Source: an uncultured Clostridia bacterium (GTDB lineage: Bacteria > Bacillota > Clostridia > Oscillospirales > Oscillospiraceae). From it: a stretch of 35,591 nt of DNA. Under the pieces are notes generated by a model. It searched no databases, was not told where the DNA came from, and saw nothing but the letters and a program-made list of their open reading frames with translations. The DNA is taken from NCBI GenBank assembly GCA_937893605.1, contig CALBGG010000078.1:1-35591 (forward strand), read 5' to 3'. Of the stretch, positions 8,182 to 14,366 are shown one piece after another; position 1 is the stretch's first letter; every line of letters begins with the position of its first letter. The position numbers and the translations under genes were made by a program.

Positions 8182-8260
8182 AGCCTCTTTCCAAGGACTG
8201 CATTGACCGCAGGGCGTTTGCCTCTGCGGAGCGGCAGCTTTGGAGAGGCTTTATTTTTTT
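8182..8260 (+). ncRNA. Candidate Moco/tungsten-cofactor (Tuco-type) riboswitch ending in a terminator
   Basis: The tupA leader folds into one long structure. AGCCTCT (8182-8188) pairs with AGAGGCT (8244-8250), CCAA (8191-8194) with TTGG (8240-8243), and CTGC (8198-8201) with GCAG (8234-8237). An inner hairpin pairs CCGCAG (8207-8212) with CTGCGG (8224-8229), with GGC/GCC inside it. The last pairing strand runs directly into a T-rich tract to 8260, so the ligand-stabilised fold would itself act as a terminator. Segments such as AGGGCG...GCCTC and CTTTGGAGAGG resemble the E. coli moaA Moco riboswitch from memory, with its P3 arm missing. Loss of P3 is the reported feature of variants proposed to sense tungsten cofactor. 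Class assignment is inference; the structure is seen directly. Confidence 0.65.
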
Positions 8261-8299
8261 ACGTTTAATACATTCAATAAGTGAAAGAGAGGAAAACGA

Positions 8300-9295
8300 A
8301 TGAAAAGATTTATCACCCTGCTGTTGGCTCTGCTGATGGTTTTCTCGCTGTGCGCATGCAACAGCGCGGATAAGCCGGAGGCAAGCGAAACGCCCGCGGC
8401 GACCGAAAGCGTATCGAAGGTCGACACCTGCATCCTCATGGAAGAGGATGAAAACATGATAAACAACTACTCGCTGCTTGCGGTCAACCCCGACGCACCC
8501 TTCACCGACGCCGACGGAAACGCAGTGTCCGGCGTAAAGATAAACACTGCCGGCGCTCAGGCGCTCATCGAGTGGATGCTGTCCGAGGCGTCGGAGCTCA
8601 TAGCAGACTACGGCGTCGAGGAATACGGTGATAAGCTGTTCTACCTCAAGGACGATGCGCCCAAATACGACGGCAAGATAGCCGCCGCGAACGACGAAAC
8701 CAGGGTCATCCGCCTTTCCACGACTACTTCTGTTAACGACTCGGGTCTTCTGGACTATCTGCTCCCCGTCTTTGAGAAGGATTACGGCTACAAGGTCGAG
8801 GTGCAGTCCGCCGGCACGGGCAAGGCTATAGCCGCCGCAAAATACGGCAACGCCGATCTCATCCTCGTCCACTCGAAGAAGCAGGAGGAGGCTTTCGTCA
8901 GCGAGGGCTTTTCCTACGCTCTGCCCGGCTTTGACTCCGAGCGCCTGTGCTTTATGTACAACTACTTCGTGCTGTGCGGCCCGTCCGACGATCCCGCGGG
9001 CGTTAAGGACTGCGACAGCGTACTTGACGCGTTTGCGAAGATAGCCGACGGCAAGTATAAATTCATCTCCCGCGGCGACAATTCCGGAACGCACACCAAG
9101 GAGCTCTCGCTCTGGCCCGAATCTCTGGGCATAAGCGCAGAGCCCGAGAGCTTTGCCGATTACACCGACTGGTACATCTCTGCAAACGCCGGCATGGGCG
9201 CCTGCCTCGTCATGGCAGAGCAGATGCACGCCTACATCCTGACCGACAAGGCGACCTTCCTCACCTTCGTTGCAAACAACGGCGTTATGGACTGA
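8300..9295 (+). CDS. tupA: Tungstate-binding lipoprotein TupA-like, circularly permuted
   Basis: This 331-residue lipoprotein has a signal peptide with Cys20 as the lipidated residue (SLCAC). It should capture tungstate outside the membrane for TupBC. Residues 140-331 match the N-terminal and middle part of TupA: TTTSVNDSGLLDYLLPVF, SAGTGKAIAAAKYGNADLIL, SRGDNSGTHTKE and, at the very end, YILTDKATFL. The segment that normally follows, with the pattern L..GD..L.N.Y..IAVNP...A..FI.WL...G..LI.DYG....LF, is instead found at residues 41-118 just after the signal peptide. The protein therefore looks circularly permuted, with an intact reading frame. GAGAGGA before ATG 8300 supports the start. It is first in the tup operon downstream of the candidate riboswitch. 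Molybdate specificity cannot be excluded. Confidence 0.85.
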   Translation: MKRFITLLLALLMVFSLCACNSADKPEASETPAATESVSKVDTCILMEEDENMINNYSLLAVNPDAPFTDADGNAVSGVKINTAGAQALIEWMLSEASELIADYGVEEYGDKLFYLKDDAPKYDGKIAAANDETRVIRLSTTTSVNDSGLLDYLLPVFEKDYGYKVEVQSAGTGKAIAAAKYGNADLILVHSKKQEEAFVSEGFSYALPGFDSERLCFMYNYFVLCGPSDDPAGVKDCDSVLDAFAKIADGKYKFISRGDNSGTHTKELSLWPESLGISAEPESFADYTDWYISANAGMGACLVMAEQMHAYILTDKATFLTFVANNGVMD

Positions 9296-9306
9296 TTGAC
9301 ATTCTT

Positions 9307-9350
9307 ATCGGGTCTGTTGTAAGATGATTTACGGCAGACCCGATTTTTTT
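9307..9350 (+). terminator. Intercistronic terminator/attenuator between tupA and tupB
   Basis: A 10-bp stem, ATCGGGTCTG (9307-9316) with CAGACCCGAT (9335-9344), encloses a smaller GTAA/TTAC stem and ends in seven T (9344-9350). It lies 14 nt before the tupB start. Partial termination would give more binding protein than permease, as is common in ABC importer operons. Confidence 0.8.
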
Positions 9351-9364
9351 CATTGGGGGAAAAT

Positions 9365-10051
9365 ATGCAGACCGCTTTTGAAAAGGCAATTGAATTGATA
9401 CTGTCAGGCGACGCGGAGCTTTTGAATATCCTCGGCGTAACGGCAAGGATGAGCCTGTCGAGCTCTATTATAGCGCTGCTTCTGGGTGTGCCGCTCGGAC
9501 TGCTGCTGGGCGCCGTGAAATTCAGAGGGCGCGGGCTGCTTATCGTAATAAACCGAACGCTTATGGGCATGCCGCCCGTTGTGTGCGGACTTATATTTTA
9601 TCTGTTTTTCTCCGGCGTCGGGCCGTTTCGGAGCGCGCAGCTTCTGTTTACGGTCGAGATAATGGTGCTCGCGCAGGTCGTGCTGATAACGCCGATAGTC
9701 GCGGGGAATATGGAGACCTACGCCTCGTCGGTCGCGCCCGCCGTGCGCGAGACGGCACGCGGCCTCGGACTTAGCGGCGGCAAAACGTTTGCGCTGCTTC
9801 TCAACGAGTGCGTATATCAGGTGTTCTCTGCCTATCTGCTCGCCTTTGCAAGAGCCATTGCCGAAGTAGGCGCGGTCGCCATGGTCGGCGGTGCGATCGC
9901 CTGGAAAACGAACGTTATGACGACGGCGATCATGGAATATACGAACAAGGGCAACTTTTCAAAGGGCATCGCGCTTGGCATTATCCTGCTTGCGCTGTCG
10001 TTTGCCGTGAATATAGCTTTGTCCCTGCTGCAAAGGAGGCTGAGCAAGTGA
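9365..10051 (+). CDS. tupB: Tungstate ABC transporter permease TupB
   Basis: This 228-residue inner-membrane permease has five to six hydrophobic helices. The typical tungstate/molybdate permease coupling region is present: ETARGLGLSGGKTFALLLNE (the EAA-like loop), followed by AFARAIAEVGAVAMVGGAI. It forms the channel for tungstate delivered by TupA. I chose ATG 9365 because GGGGGA lies 5-6 nt upstream; an in-frame TTG at 9353 overlaps that site. Its stop overlaps the GTG of the ATPase gene (GTGA). The length and motifs are normal for the family. Confidence 0.9.
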   Translation: MQTAFEKAIELILSGDAELLNILGVTARMSLSSSIIALLLGVPLGLLLGAVKFRGRGLLIVINRTLMGMPPVVCGLIFYLFFSGVGPFRSAQLLFTVEIMVLAQVVLITPIVAGNMETYASSVAPAVRETARGLGLSGGKTFALLLNECVYQVFSAYLLAFARAIAEVGAVAMVGGAIAWKTNVMTTAIMEYTNKGNFSKGIALGIILLALSFAVNIALSLLQRRLSK

Positions 10052-10701
10052 AGATACGGGCTTTCACAAAGACCTACGGCGCAAGACGCGTCCTCGACAT
10101 GCCTGAAACGGAGCTCAAAGCGGGCGGCGCTTACGCCGTGATAGGCGCAAACGGCAGCGGCAAATCGACACTGGCCAAGATCCTTGCCGGAGTTGAAAAA
10201 ACCGACGGCAAAAAGGACGTCGGGCTCGGGCTCAGAACCGGATACATGCCTCAAAAGTGCTTTGCCTTCCGCATGAGCACGAAAAACAATCTTCTTATAA
10301 ACGCAAATGAGCCCGAGCGCGCACGGGAACTTATGAGCTTTCTTGCCATAGAGCATCTTGCCGGAAGTCCGGCGCACAGGCTATCCGGCGGCGAGACGGC
10401 GCGCATGGCGCTTGCAAGGCTTCTTATGAGAGACTATGAGCTTCTTATCGTCGATGAGCCGACCGCGGCAATGGACATGGAGTCGGCGGTCCTCGCCGAG
10501 CGGCTGCTTGCCCGATACAGAGAAAAGACCGGCTGCACGCTCATTGTTGTGACTCACAGTCTGCGTCAGGCCGAGAGGCTTACGGATGAGGCTCTGTTTT
10601 TTGACTCCGGCAGGCTCGTTGAGCGCGGCCCGACCGATGAAATTATAAGCTCGCCCCGTTTTGAGGAAACGAAACGATTCATCGAGCTGTACGGGGCGTA
10701 G
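10048..10701 (+). CDS. tupC: Tungstate ABC transporter ATP-binding protein TupC
   Basis: This 217-residue ABC ATPase should energise the TupB permease. It has Walker A GANGSGKST, the signature LSGGE, Walker B ELLIVDEP and the switch-loop VVTHS. The start is GTG 10048, overlapping the tupB stop, with AAGGAGG at 10033-10039. The open frame continues upstream inside tupB, but that extension encodes no ABC sequence. It is followed by a terminator-like hairpin and then mogA. The protein is short (no C-terminal regulatory domain), as is usual for TupC. Confidence 0.92.
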   Translation: MKIRAFTKTYGARRVLDMPETELKAGGAYAVIGANGSGKSTLAKILAGVEKTDGKKDVGLGLRTGYMPQKCFAFRMSTKNNLLINANEPERARELMSFLAIEHLAGSPAHRLSGGETARMALARLLMRDYELLIVDEPTAAMDMESAVLAERLLARYREKTGCTLIVVTHSLRQAERLTDEALFFDSGRLVERGPTDEIISSPRFEETKRFIELYGA

Positions 10702-10706
10702 GATAT

Positions 10707-10739
10707 TGCCGCCGCGAAAAGCGGGCGGCACGGTTTTTT
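10707..10739 (+). terminator. Terminator-like hairpin between tupC and mogA
   Basis: TGCCGCC (10707-10713) pairs with GGCGGCA (10724-10730) and six T follow at 10734-10739. mogA has no clear promoter of its own in the remaining gap, so partial read-through from tup is likely. Confidence 0.75.
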
Positions 10740-10758
10740 GAAGAATGGAGGAGAAAGC

Positions 10759-11277
10759 ATGAATTACTCCGCGGCTGTCATAACGGTCAGCGACAAATGC
10801 TCTGCGGGCGAAAGAGTCGATACGAGCGGCCCTGTGCTGTGCGCGGTTCTGGAGGGCAGAGGCTTTTTTGTCTGCCATACCTGCATCGTTCCGGATGAGA
10901 AGGACAGAATAAAGGCCGAGCTTGTGCGCTGTGCCGACGAGCTTAAGCCGGATCTTGTTCTGACCACCGGAGGCACCGGCTTTTCGCCGCGTGATATCAC
11001 GCCCGAGGCGACGCTTGAGGTCATACAGCGGCGCACCCCCGGCATACCGGAGGCCATGCGCGCCGAGAGCATGCGCATTACGCCGCGCGGCTGCCTGTCG
11101 CGCTCAGAGGCCGGTATTCGGGGCAGAACGCTTATAATAAACCTGCCCGGCAGCGAAAAAGCGGCGAAGGAGAACCTTGCCGCCGTCATTGATGCCATCG
11201 GCCACGGGCTTGAGATGCTCCGCGGCGAGGGCAGCGCAGACTGCGCGCATGAGCACGGCGGCCGTTCAAACGCTTGA
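10759..11277 (+). CDS. mogA: Molybdopterin adenylyltransferase MogA/MoaB family
   Basis: MogA adenylates molybdopterin, preparing it for metal insertion by MoeA. The 172-residue protein starts with the usual AAVITVSDKCSAGERVDTSG strand-loop region. It contains TTGGTGFSPRDITPEAT, the molybdopterin-binding signature, and NLPGS near the end. ATG 10759 has GGAGGAG at 10747-10753. Its place after tupABC links metal import to metal insertion, and it complements the two MoeA proteins upstream. The last 30 or so residues are rich in charged and His residues and are not conserved. Confidence 0.92.
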   Translation: MNYSAAVITVSDKCSAGERVDTSGPVLCAVLEGRGFFVCHTCIVPDEKDRIKAELVRCADELKPDLVLTTGGTGFSPRDITPEATLEVIQRRTPGIPEAMRAESMRITPRGCLSRSEAGIRGRTLIINLPGSEKAAKENLAAVIDAIGHGLEMLRGEGSADCAHEHGGRSNA

Positions 11278-11302
11278 AAGCCGACCGATAATCGGATATA
11301 AT
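11274..11302 (+). promoter_or_regulatory. Promoter of the ACT-UPF0210 operon
   Basis: -35 TTGAAA (11274-11279) and -10 TATAAT (11297-11302) are separated by 17 bp. The -35 overlaps the stop codon of mogA. A very similar element precedes birA at 18465-18493. Confidence 0.8.
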
Positions 11303-11335
11303 AATTTAACTAACACAGCAATGGAGTGAAGAAAT

Positions 11336-11605
11336 ATGAAAGCTATAGTTACGGTTGTCGGCAAGGATCAGGTCGGCATAATCGCGGGCGTGTGCAACAC
11401 GCTTGCAGACCACGGCATAAACGTTCTGGATATAAGCCAGACCATCATGGAGGGCTACTTCACGATGATGATGGTCGTAGACCTTGCGCTTTGCGACGAG
11501 CCGTTTGCAAGCCTGCAAAGCGTGCTGAAAACCTACGGCGAGGGGCGCGGCCTGTCGATCCGCATCCAGCGTGAGGATATTTTCGATGCGATGCACAAGC
11601 TGTGA
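11336..11605 (+). CDS. ACT-domain protein, UPF0237 family
   Basis: This 89-residue protein is a single ACT domain. The opening MKAIVTVVGKDQVGIIAGVC is the ACT beta-strand and ligand-binding loop, followed by NTLADHGINVLDISQT. ACT domains bind amino acids and similar small effectors, so it is likely an allosteric sensor. In many Firmicutes it is found directly before a UPF0210 gene, as here (9-nt gap), which implies that the two work together. GGAG precedes the ATG. The ligand is unknown. Confidence 0.88.
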   Translation: MKAIVTVVGKDQVGIIAGVCNTLADHGINVLDISQTIMEGYFTMMMVVDLALCDEPFASLQSVLKTYGEGRGLSIRIQREDIFDAMHKL

Positions 11606-11614
11606 GGTGCCGCC

Positions 11615-12973
11615 ATGCTGAGCCTTAACAACATTTTCGACACCATAGACATGATCGACAAGCAGCACCTCGATATCCGCACGATCACCATGGGCATATC
11701 GCTGCTCGACTGCGTGAGCGAGGATCCCGGGCGCTGCTGCGAAAAAATATACGATAAGATCTGCCGCCGCGCCGAAAAGCTCGTTAAAACCGGCGAGGAT
11801 ATCGAGAGCGAGTTCGGCATACCCATCGTCAACAAGCGCATCTCCGTCACGCCCATTGCGCTCGTTGCGGGAAGCTGCGAGACCGGGGACTATGTTCCCT
11901 TTGCGCTGACGCTCGACCGTGCGGCGAAGACCTGCGGCGTAAACTTCATCGGCGGCTACTCCGCGCTCGTGCACAAGGGCTTTGCCAAGGGCGACGAGCT
12001 GCTTCTGCGCGCGATACCTCAGGCGATGGCGCAGACCGAGCTCGTCTGCTCGAGCGTGAACATCGGCTCCACTCGCGCCGGCATCAACATGGACGCCGTC
12101 GCCAAAATGGGCAGAATAATCAAAGAGACAGCGCACCTTACCCGCGATACCGACGGGCTCGGCTGCGCAAAGCTCGTCGTTTTCTGCAACGCAGTGGAGG
12201 ATAACCCCTTCATGGCCGGCGCGTTCCACGGCGTGGGCGAGGCCGACAGCGTCATTAATGTCGGCGTGTCAGGCCCCGGCGTCGTGTACCACGCGCTGCA
12301 AAAATGCAAGGGCGCGCCGTTTGACGTCGTAGCCGAGACAATAAAAAAGACGGCGTTCCAGATAACGCGCATGGGTCAGATGGTCGCTGCCGAGGCCTCC
12401 CACAGACTCGATGTGCCCTTCGGCATCGTTGACCTCTCGCTTGCGCCGACCCCCGCCGTGGGCGACAGCGTCGCACGTATACTTGAGGAAATGGGGCTTG
12501 AGACCTGCGGAACGCACGGCACGACAGCCGCGCTCGCACTTTTAAACGACGCCGTGAAAAAGGGCGGCATCATGGCCTCCGGCCACGTCGGCGGACTGTC
12601 GGGAGCGTTCATTCCCGTGTCCGAGGATGAGGGCATGATAGCCGCCGCCGAGAGCGGCACGCTTACGATAGACAAGCTCGAAGCCATGACCTGCGTGTGC
12701 TCGGTCGGGCTCGACATGATCGCCGTCCCCGGCGATACGAGCGCCGAGACGATATCCGCGATCATTGCCGACGAGGCGGCCATAGGCATGGTAAACGGCA
12801 AGACCACCGCCGTTCGCATCATCCCCGTCGAGGGCAAGGATGTCGGCGATGTGGTCGAGATGGGCGGTCTTCTCGGCTCGGCTCCCGTTATGCCCGTGCA
12901 CAGAGCGCAGAGCGCGGGCTTTATAGCCCGCGGCGGCCGCATCCCCGCCCCCCTCCAGAGCCTCAAAAATTAG
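11615..12973 (+). CDS. UPF0210 (DUF711/PFL) family protein
   Basis: This 452-residue protein matches the conserved UPF0210 family over its whole length, with landmarks TITMGISLLDC near residue 25, NIGSTRAGINMDA, GLGCAKLVVFCNA and GGLSGAFIPVSEDEGM. The family has a pyruvate-formate-lyase-like fold, but no glycyl-radical loop is apparent here. The biochemical function is not established. It is paired with the upstream ACT protein. The gene ends in an element of the repeat family described at 12974-13100. Confidence 0.88.
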   Translation: MLSLNNIFDTIDMIDKQHLDIRTITMGISLLDCVSEDPGRCCEKIYDKICRRAEKLVKTGEDIESEFGIPIVNKRISVTPIALVAGSCETGDYVPFALTLDRAAKTCGVNFIGGYSALVHKGFAKGDELLLRAIPQAMAQTELVCSSVNIGSTRAGINMDAVAKMGRIIKETAHLTRDTDGLGCAKLVVFCNAVEDNPFMAGAFHGVGEADSVINVGVSGPGVVYHALQKCKGAPFDVVAETIKKTAFQITRMGQMVAAEASHRLDVPFGIVDLSLAPTPAVGDSVARILEEMGLETCGTHGTTAALALLNDAVKKGGIMASGHVGGLSGAFIPVSEDEGMIAAAESGTLTIDKLEAMTCVCSVGLDMIAVPGDTSAETISAIIADEAAIGMVNGKTTAVRIIPVEGKDVGDVVEMGGLLGSAPVMPVHRAQSAGFIARGGRIPAPLQSLKN

Positions 12974-13100
12974 TTTTATAGGCGAACGGACGCAGCTGCG
13001 GATACGCTTATTGCGGTCGCCCGGTTCGAAGCACCGGCATAAACCGCAGCGTTTCGCGCAACGCGGAGTTGTGCGATATCGGTGCAAAAATTGCGGCGAG
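12974..13100. repeat. MITE-like intergenic repeat, copy A
   Basis: It begins one base past the UPF0210 stop with TTTTATAGGCG. It continues with CTGCGGATACG, TTATTGCGG, a CCCGG block and ATAAACCGCAGCG, the same order as copy E at 24863-25044. It is the most degraded of the copies with the E orientation. It does not carry the CACCTCATCC module. Confidence 0.65.
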
Positions 13101-13150
13101 CCCATGCACGTGCTCTGCTGCGATCATGAACGGATACCCATAAAATCAAG

Positions 13151-13183
13151 AGAATGAGCCCGGCACAGCGCCGAGCTCATTCT
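13151..13183. terminator. Hairpin between convergent operons
   Basis: AGAATGAGC (13151-13159) pairs with GCTCATTCT (13175-13183), with CGGC/GCCG inside. The T-tract is weak on either side. It may act as a bidirectional terminator for the convergent UPF0210 and citrate operons. Confidence 0.5.
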
Positions 13184-13222
13184 GTTACAGCTACAACTTA
13201 ATTCTTGGTTTTTTAATCTTCG

Positions 13223-13251
13223 GGGCGCAGGTCATGCGCCCTTCTTTTTAT
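13223..13251 (+). terminator. Rho-independent terminator, plus strand
   Basis: GGGCGCA (13223-13229) pairs with TGCGCCC (13235-13241) around a 5-nt loop and is followed by a T-rich tract. It ends plus-strand transcription 3 nt before the stop codon of the isocitrate dehydrogenase gene on the other strand. Confidence 0.7.
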
Positions 13252-13253
13252 TT

Positions 13254-14366
13254 TCAAATCAGCTTCAGTACCCCGTCGCCGAAGTCGGCGCAGGTCGCAC
13301 CGTCCGGTTGGCCGGTAATTACGACAGGGCATGCCTCGAGCGCCGCCTCAAGCTTATCCGCCGCAGCCGTGCGGCCGATGTGCCGCAGCAGCATTGCCTC
13401 TGCGCACAGAATGCTCCGGGGGTTGGCATAGTCGCCCATGCCGCGCTCTATCATGCGCGGAGCCGAGCCGTGGATCGCTTCAAACATGGCGTAGCGGTCT
13501 CCGATATTGGCGCTTCCCGCCGTGCCGACGCCGCCCTGCAGCTGCGCGGCCTCGTCGGTTATGATGTCGCCGTACAGATTCGGAAGCAGCAGCACCTGAA
13601 ACTGCCCGCGCACCCGCTCGTTGACGAGATTGGCCGCCATGATGTCGATATAGTAATCATCGACGGTGATCTCCGGATAGTCGGCGGCCACCTCGTGGCA
13701 GACGGCGGTAAATTTGCCGTCGGTCTTTTTGAGTATGTTCGCCTTCGTGACGACGGTCACCCGCGTTTTGCCGCTGCGGCGGGCATAGTCGAACGCCGCA
13801 CGGGCAATTCGGCGCGTGCCGGTGTCGGTCGTGACCTTGAAGTCCACGGCCATGCCGGGCAGCTCCACGCCGCGGCTGCCGAGGGCGTACTCGCCCTCGG
13901 TGTTCTCGCGGAAGAACGTCCAGTCGATGCCCTCATCCGGAACAGTCACGGGGCGGACGTTTGCGTAGAGGTCGAGTGCGCGGCGAAGCTTCACGTTCGC
14001 GCTCTCCAGTCCGCCGCCCATGGGCGTCGTCGTAGGCCCCTTGAGCAGCACGTCGCAGGCCATGATTTCTTCCAGCACATCATCCGGCACCGCCTGATTA
14101 CAGGCCAGCCGGTTTTCTATTGTGAGGCCGCGAATGCGCCGCAGTACGATGCTTCCTCTTGCAAGCTCGTCGGCAAGCAGCGCCTCAAGCACCCTGACCG
14201 CCTGCTCCGTTATAATTGGGCCGATGCCGTCGCCATCGACAAGACCGATGGTAACGGTCGGCTTTTTAGTATAGTCCGTCCGCTCGGTGTTTATCCCCGC
14301 AATACGGGCCTGCTGCTCGAGCAGCAGGGTGCGGAACGCCGCACAGGCGCGTTCGATATCGTTCAT
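13254..14366 (-). CDS. icd: Isocitrate dehydrogenase, NAD-type (isocitrate/isopropylmalate dehydrogenase family)
   Basis: It converts isocitrate to 2-oxoglutarate and CO2. The 370-residue protein has TIGLVDGDGIGP at the start of the core, the substrate loop SANVKLRRALDLYANVRP, FRENTEGEY, NLYGDIITDEAAQLQGG and AIHGSAP before YANP. LYANVRP and the operon partners favour isocitrate over 3-isopropylmalate, and HGSAP rather than HGTAPKY suggests NAD. ATG 14366 overlaps the aconitase stop (ATGA) and fits a coupled start; the open frame further upstream lies inside aconitase. It has an extra N-terminal stretch of about 38 residues before the core. It is the last gene of a citrate-to-2-oxoglutarate operon. 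Confidence 0.88.
   Translation of the reverse strand: MNDIERACAAFRTLLLEQQARIAGINTERTDYTKKPTVTIGLVDGDGIGPIITEQAVRVLEALLADELARGSIVLRRIRGLTIENRLACNQAVPDDVLEEIMACDVLLKGPTTTPMGGGLESANVKLRRALDLYANVRPVTVPDEGIDWTFFRENTEGEYALGSRGVELPGMAVDFKVTTDTGTRRIARAAFDYARRSGKTRVTVVTKANILKKTDGKFTAVCHEVAADYPEITVDDYYIDIMAANLVNERVRGQFQVLLLPNLYGDIITDEAAQLQGGVGTAGSANIGDRYAMFEAIHGSAPRMIERGMGDYANPRSILCAEAMLLRHIGRTAAADKLEAALEACPVVITGQPDGATCADFGDGVLKLI

Noticed and set aside
8057..9229. A 390-codon open frame on the minus strand opposite tupA
   Set aside because: It is an antisense shadow of a well-supported gene, caused by high GC and strong third-position bias. It has no recognisable domain and crosses the tup terminator, promoter and leader.
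8300..9295. Frameshift, fusion of two fragments or assembly error as the explanation of the odd TupA order
   Set aside because: The frame is continuous, the signal peptide is at the correct end, each canonical segment is present once, and the junctions fall between segments. Permutation explains this better, although an assembly check is still worthwhile.
9808..10047. An N-terminal extension of the TupC frame
   Set aside because: These 80 codons lie inside tupB in another frame and show no ABC ATPase sequence; GTG 10048 has a good ribosome binding site and the typical overlap.
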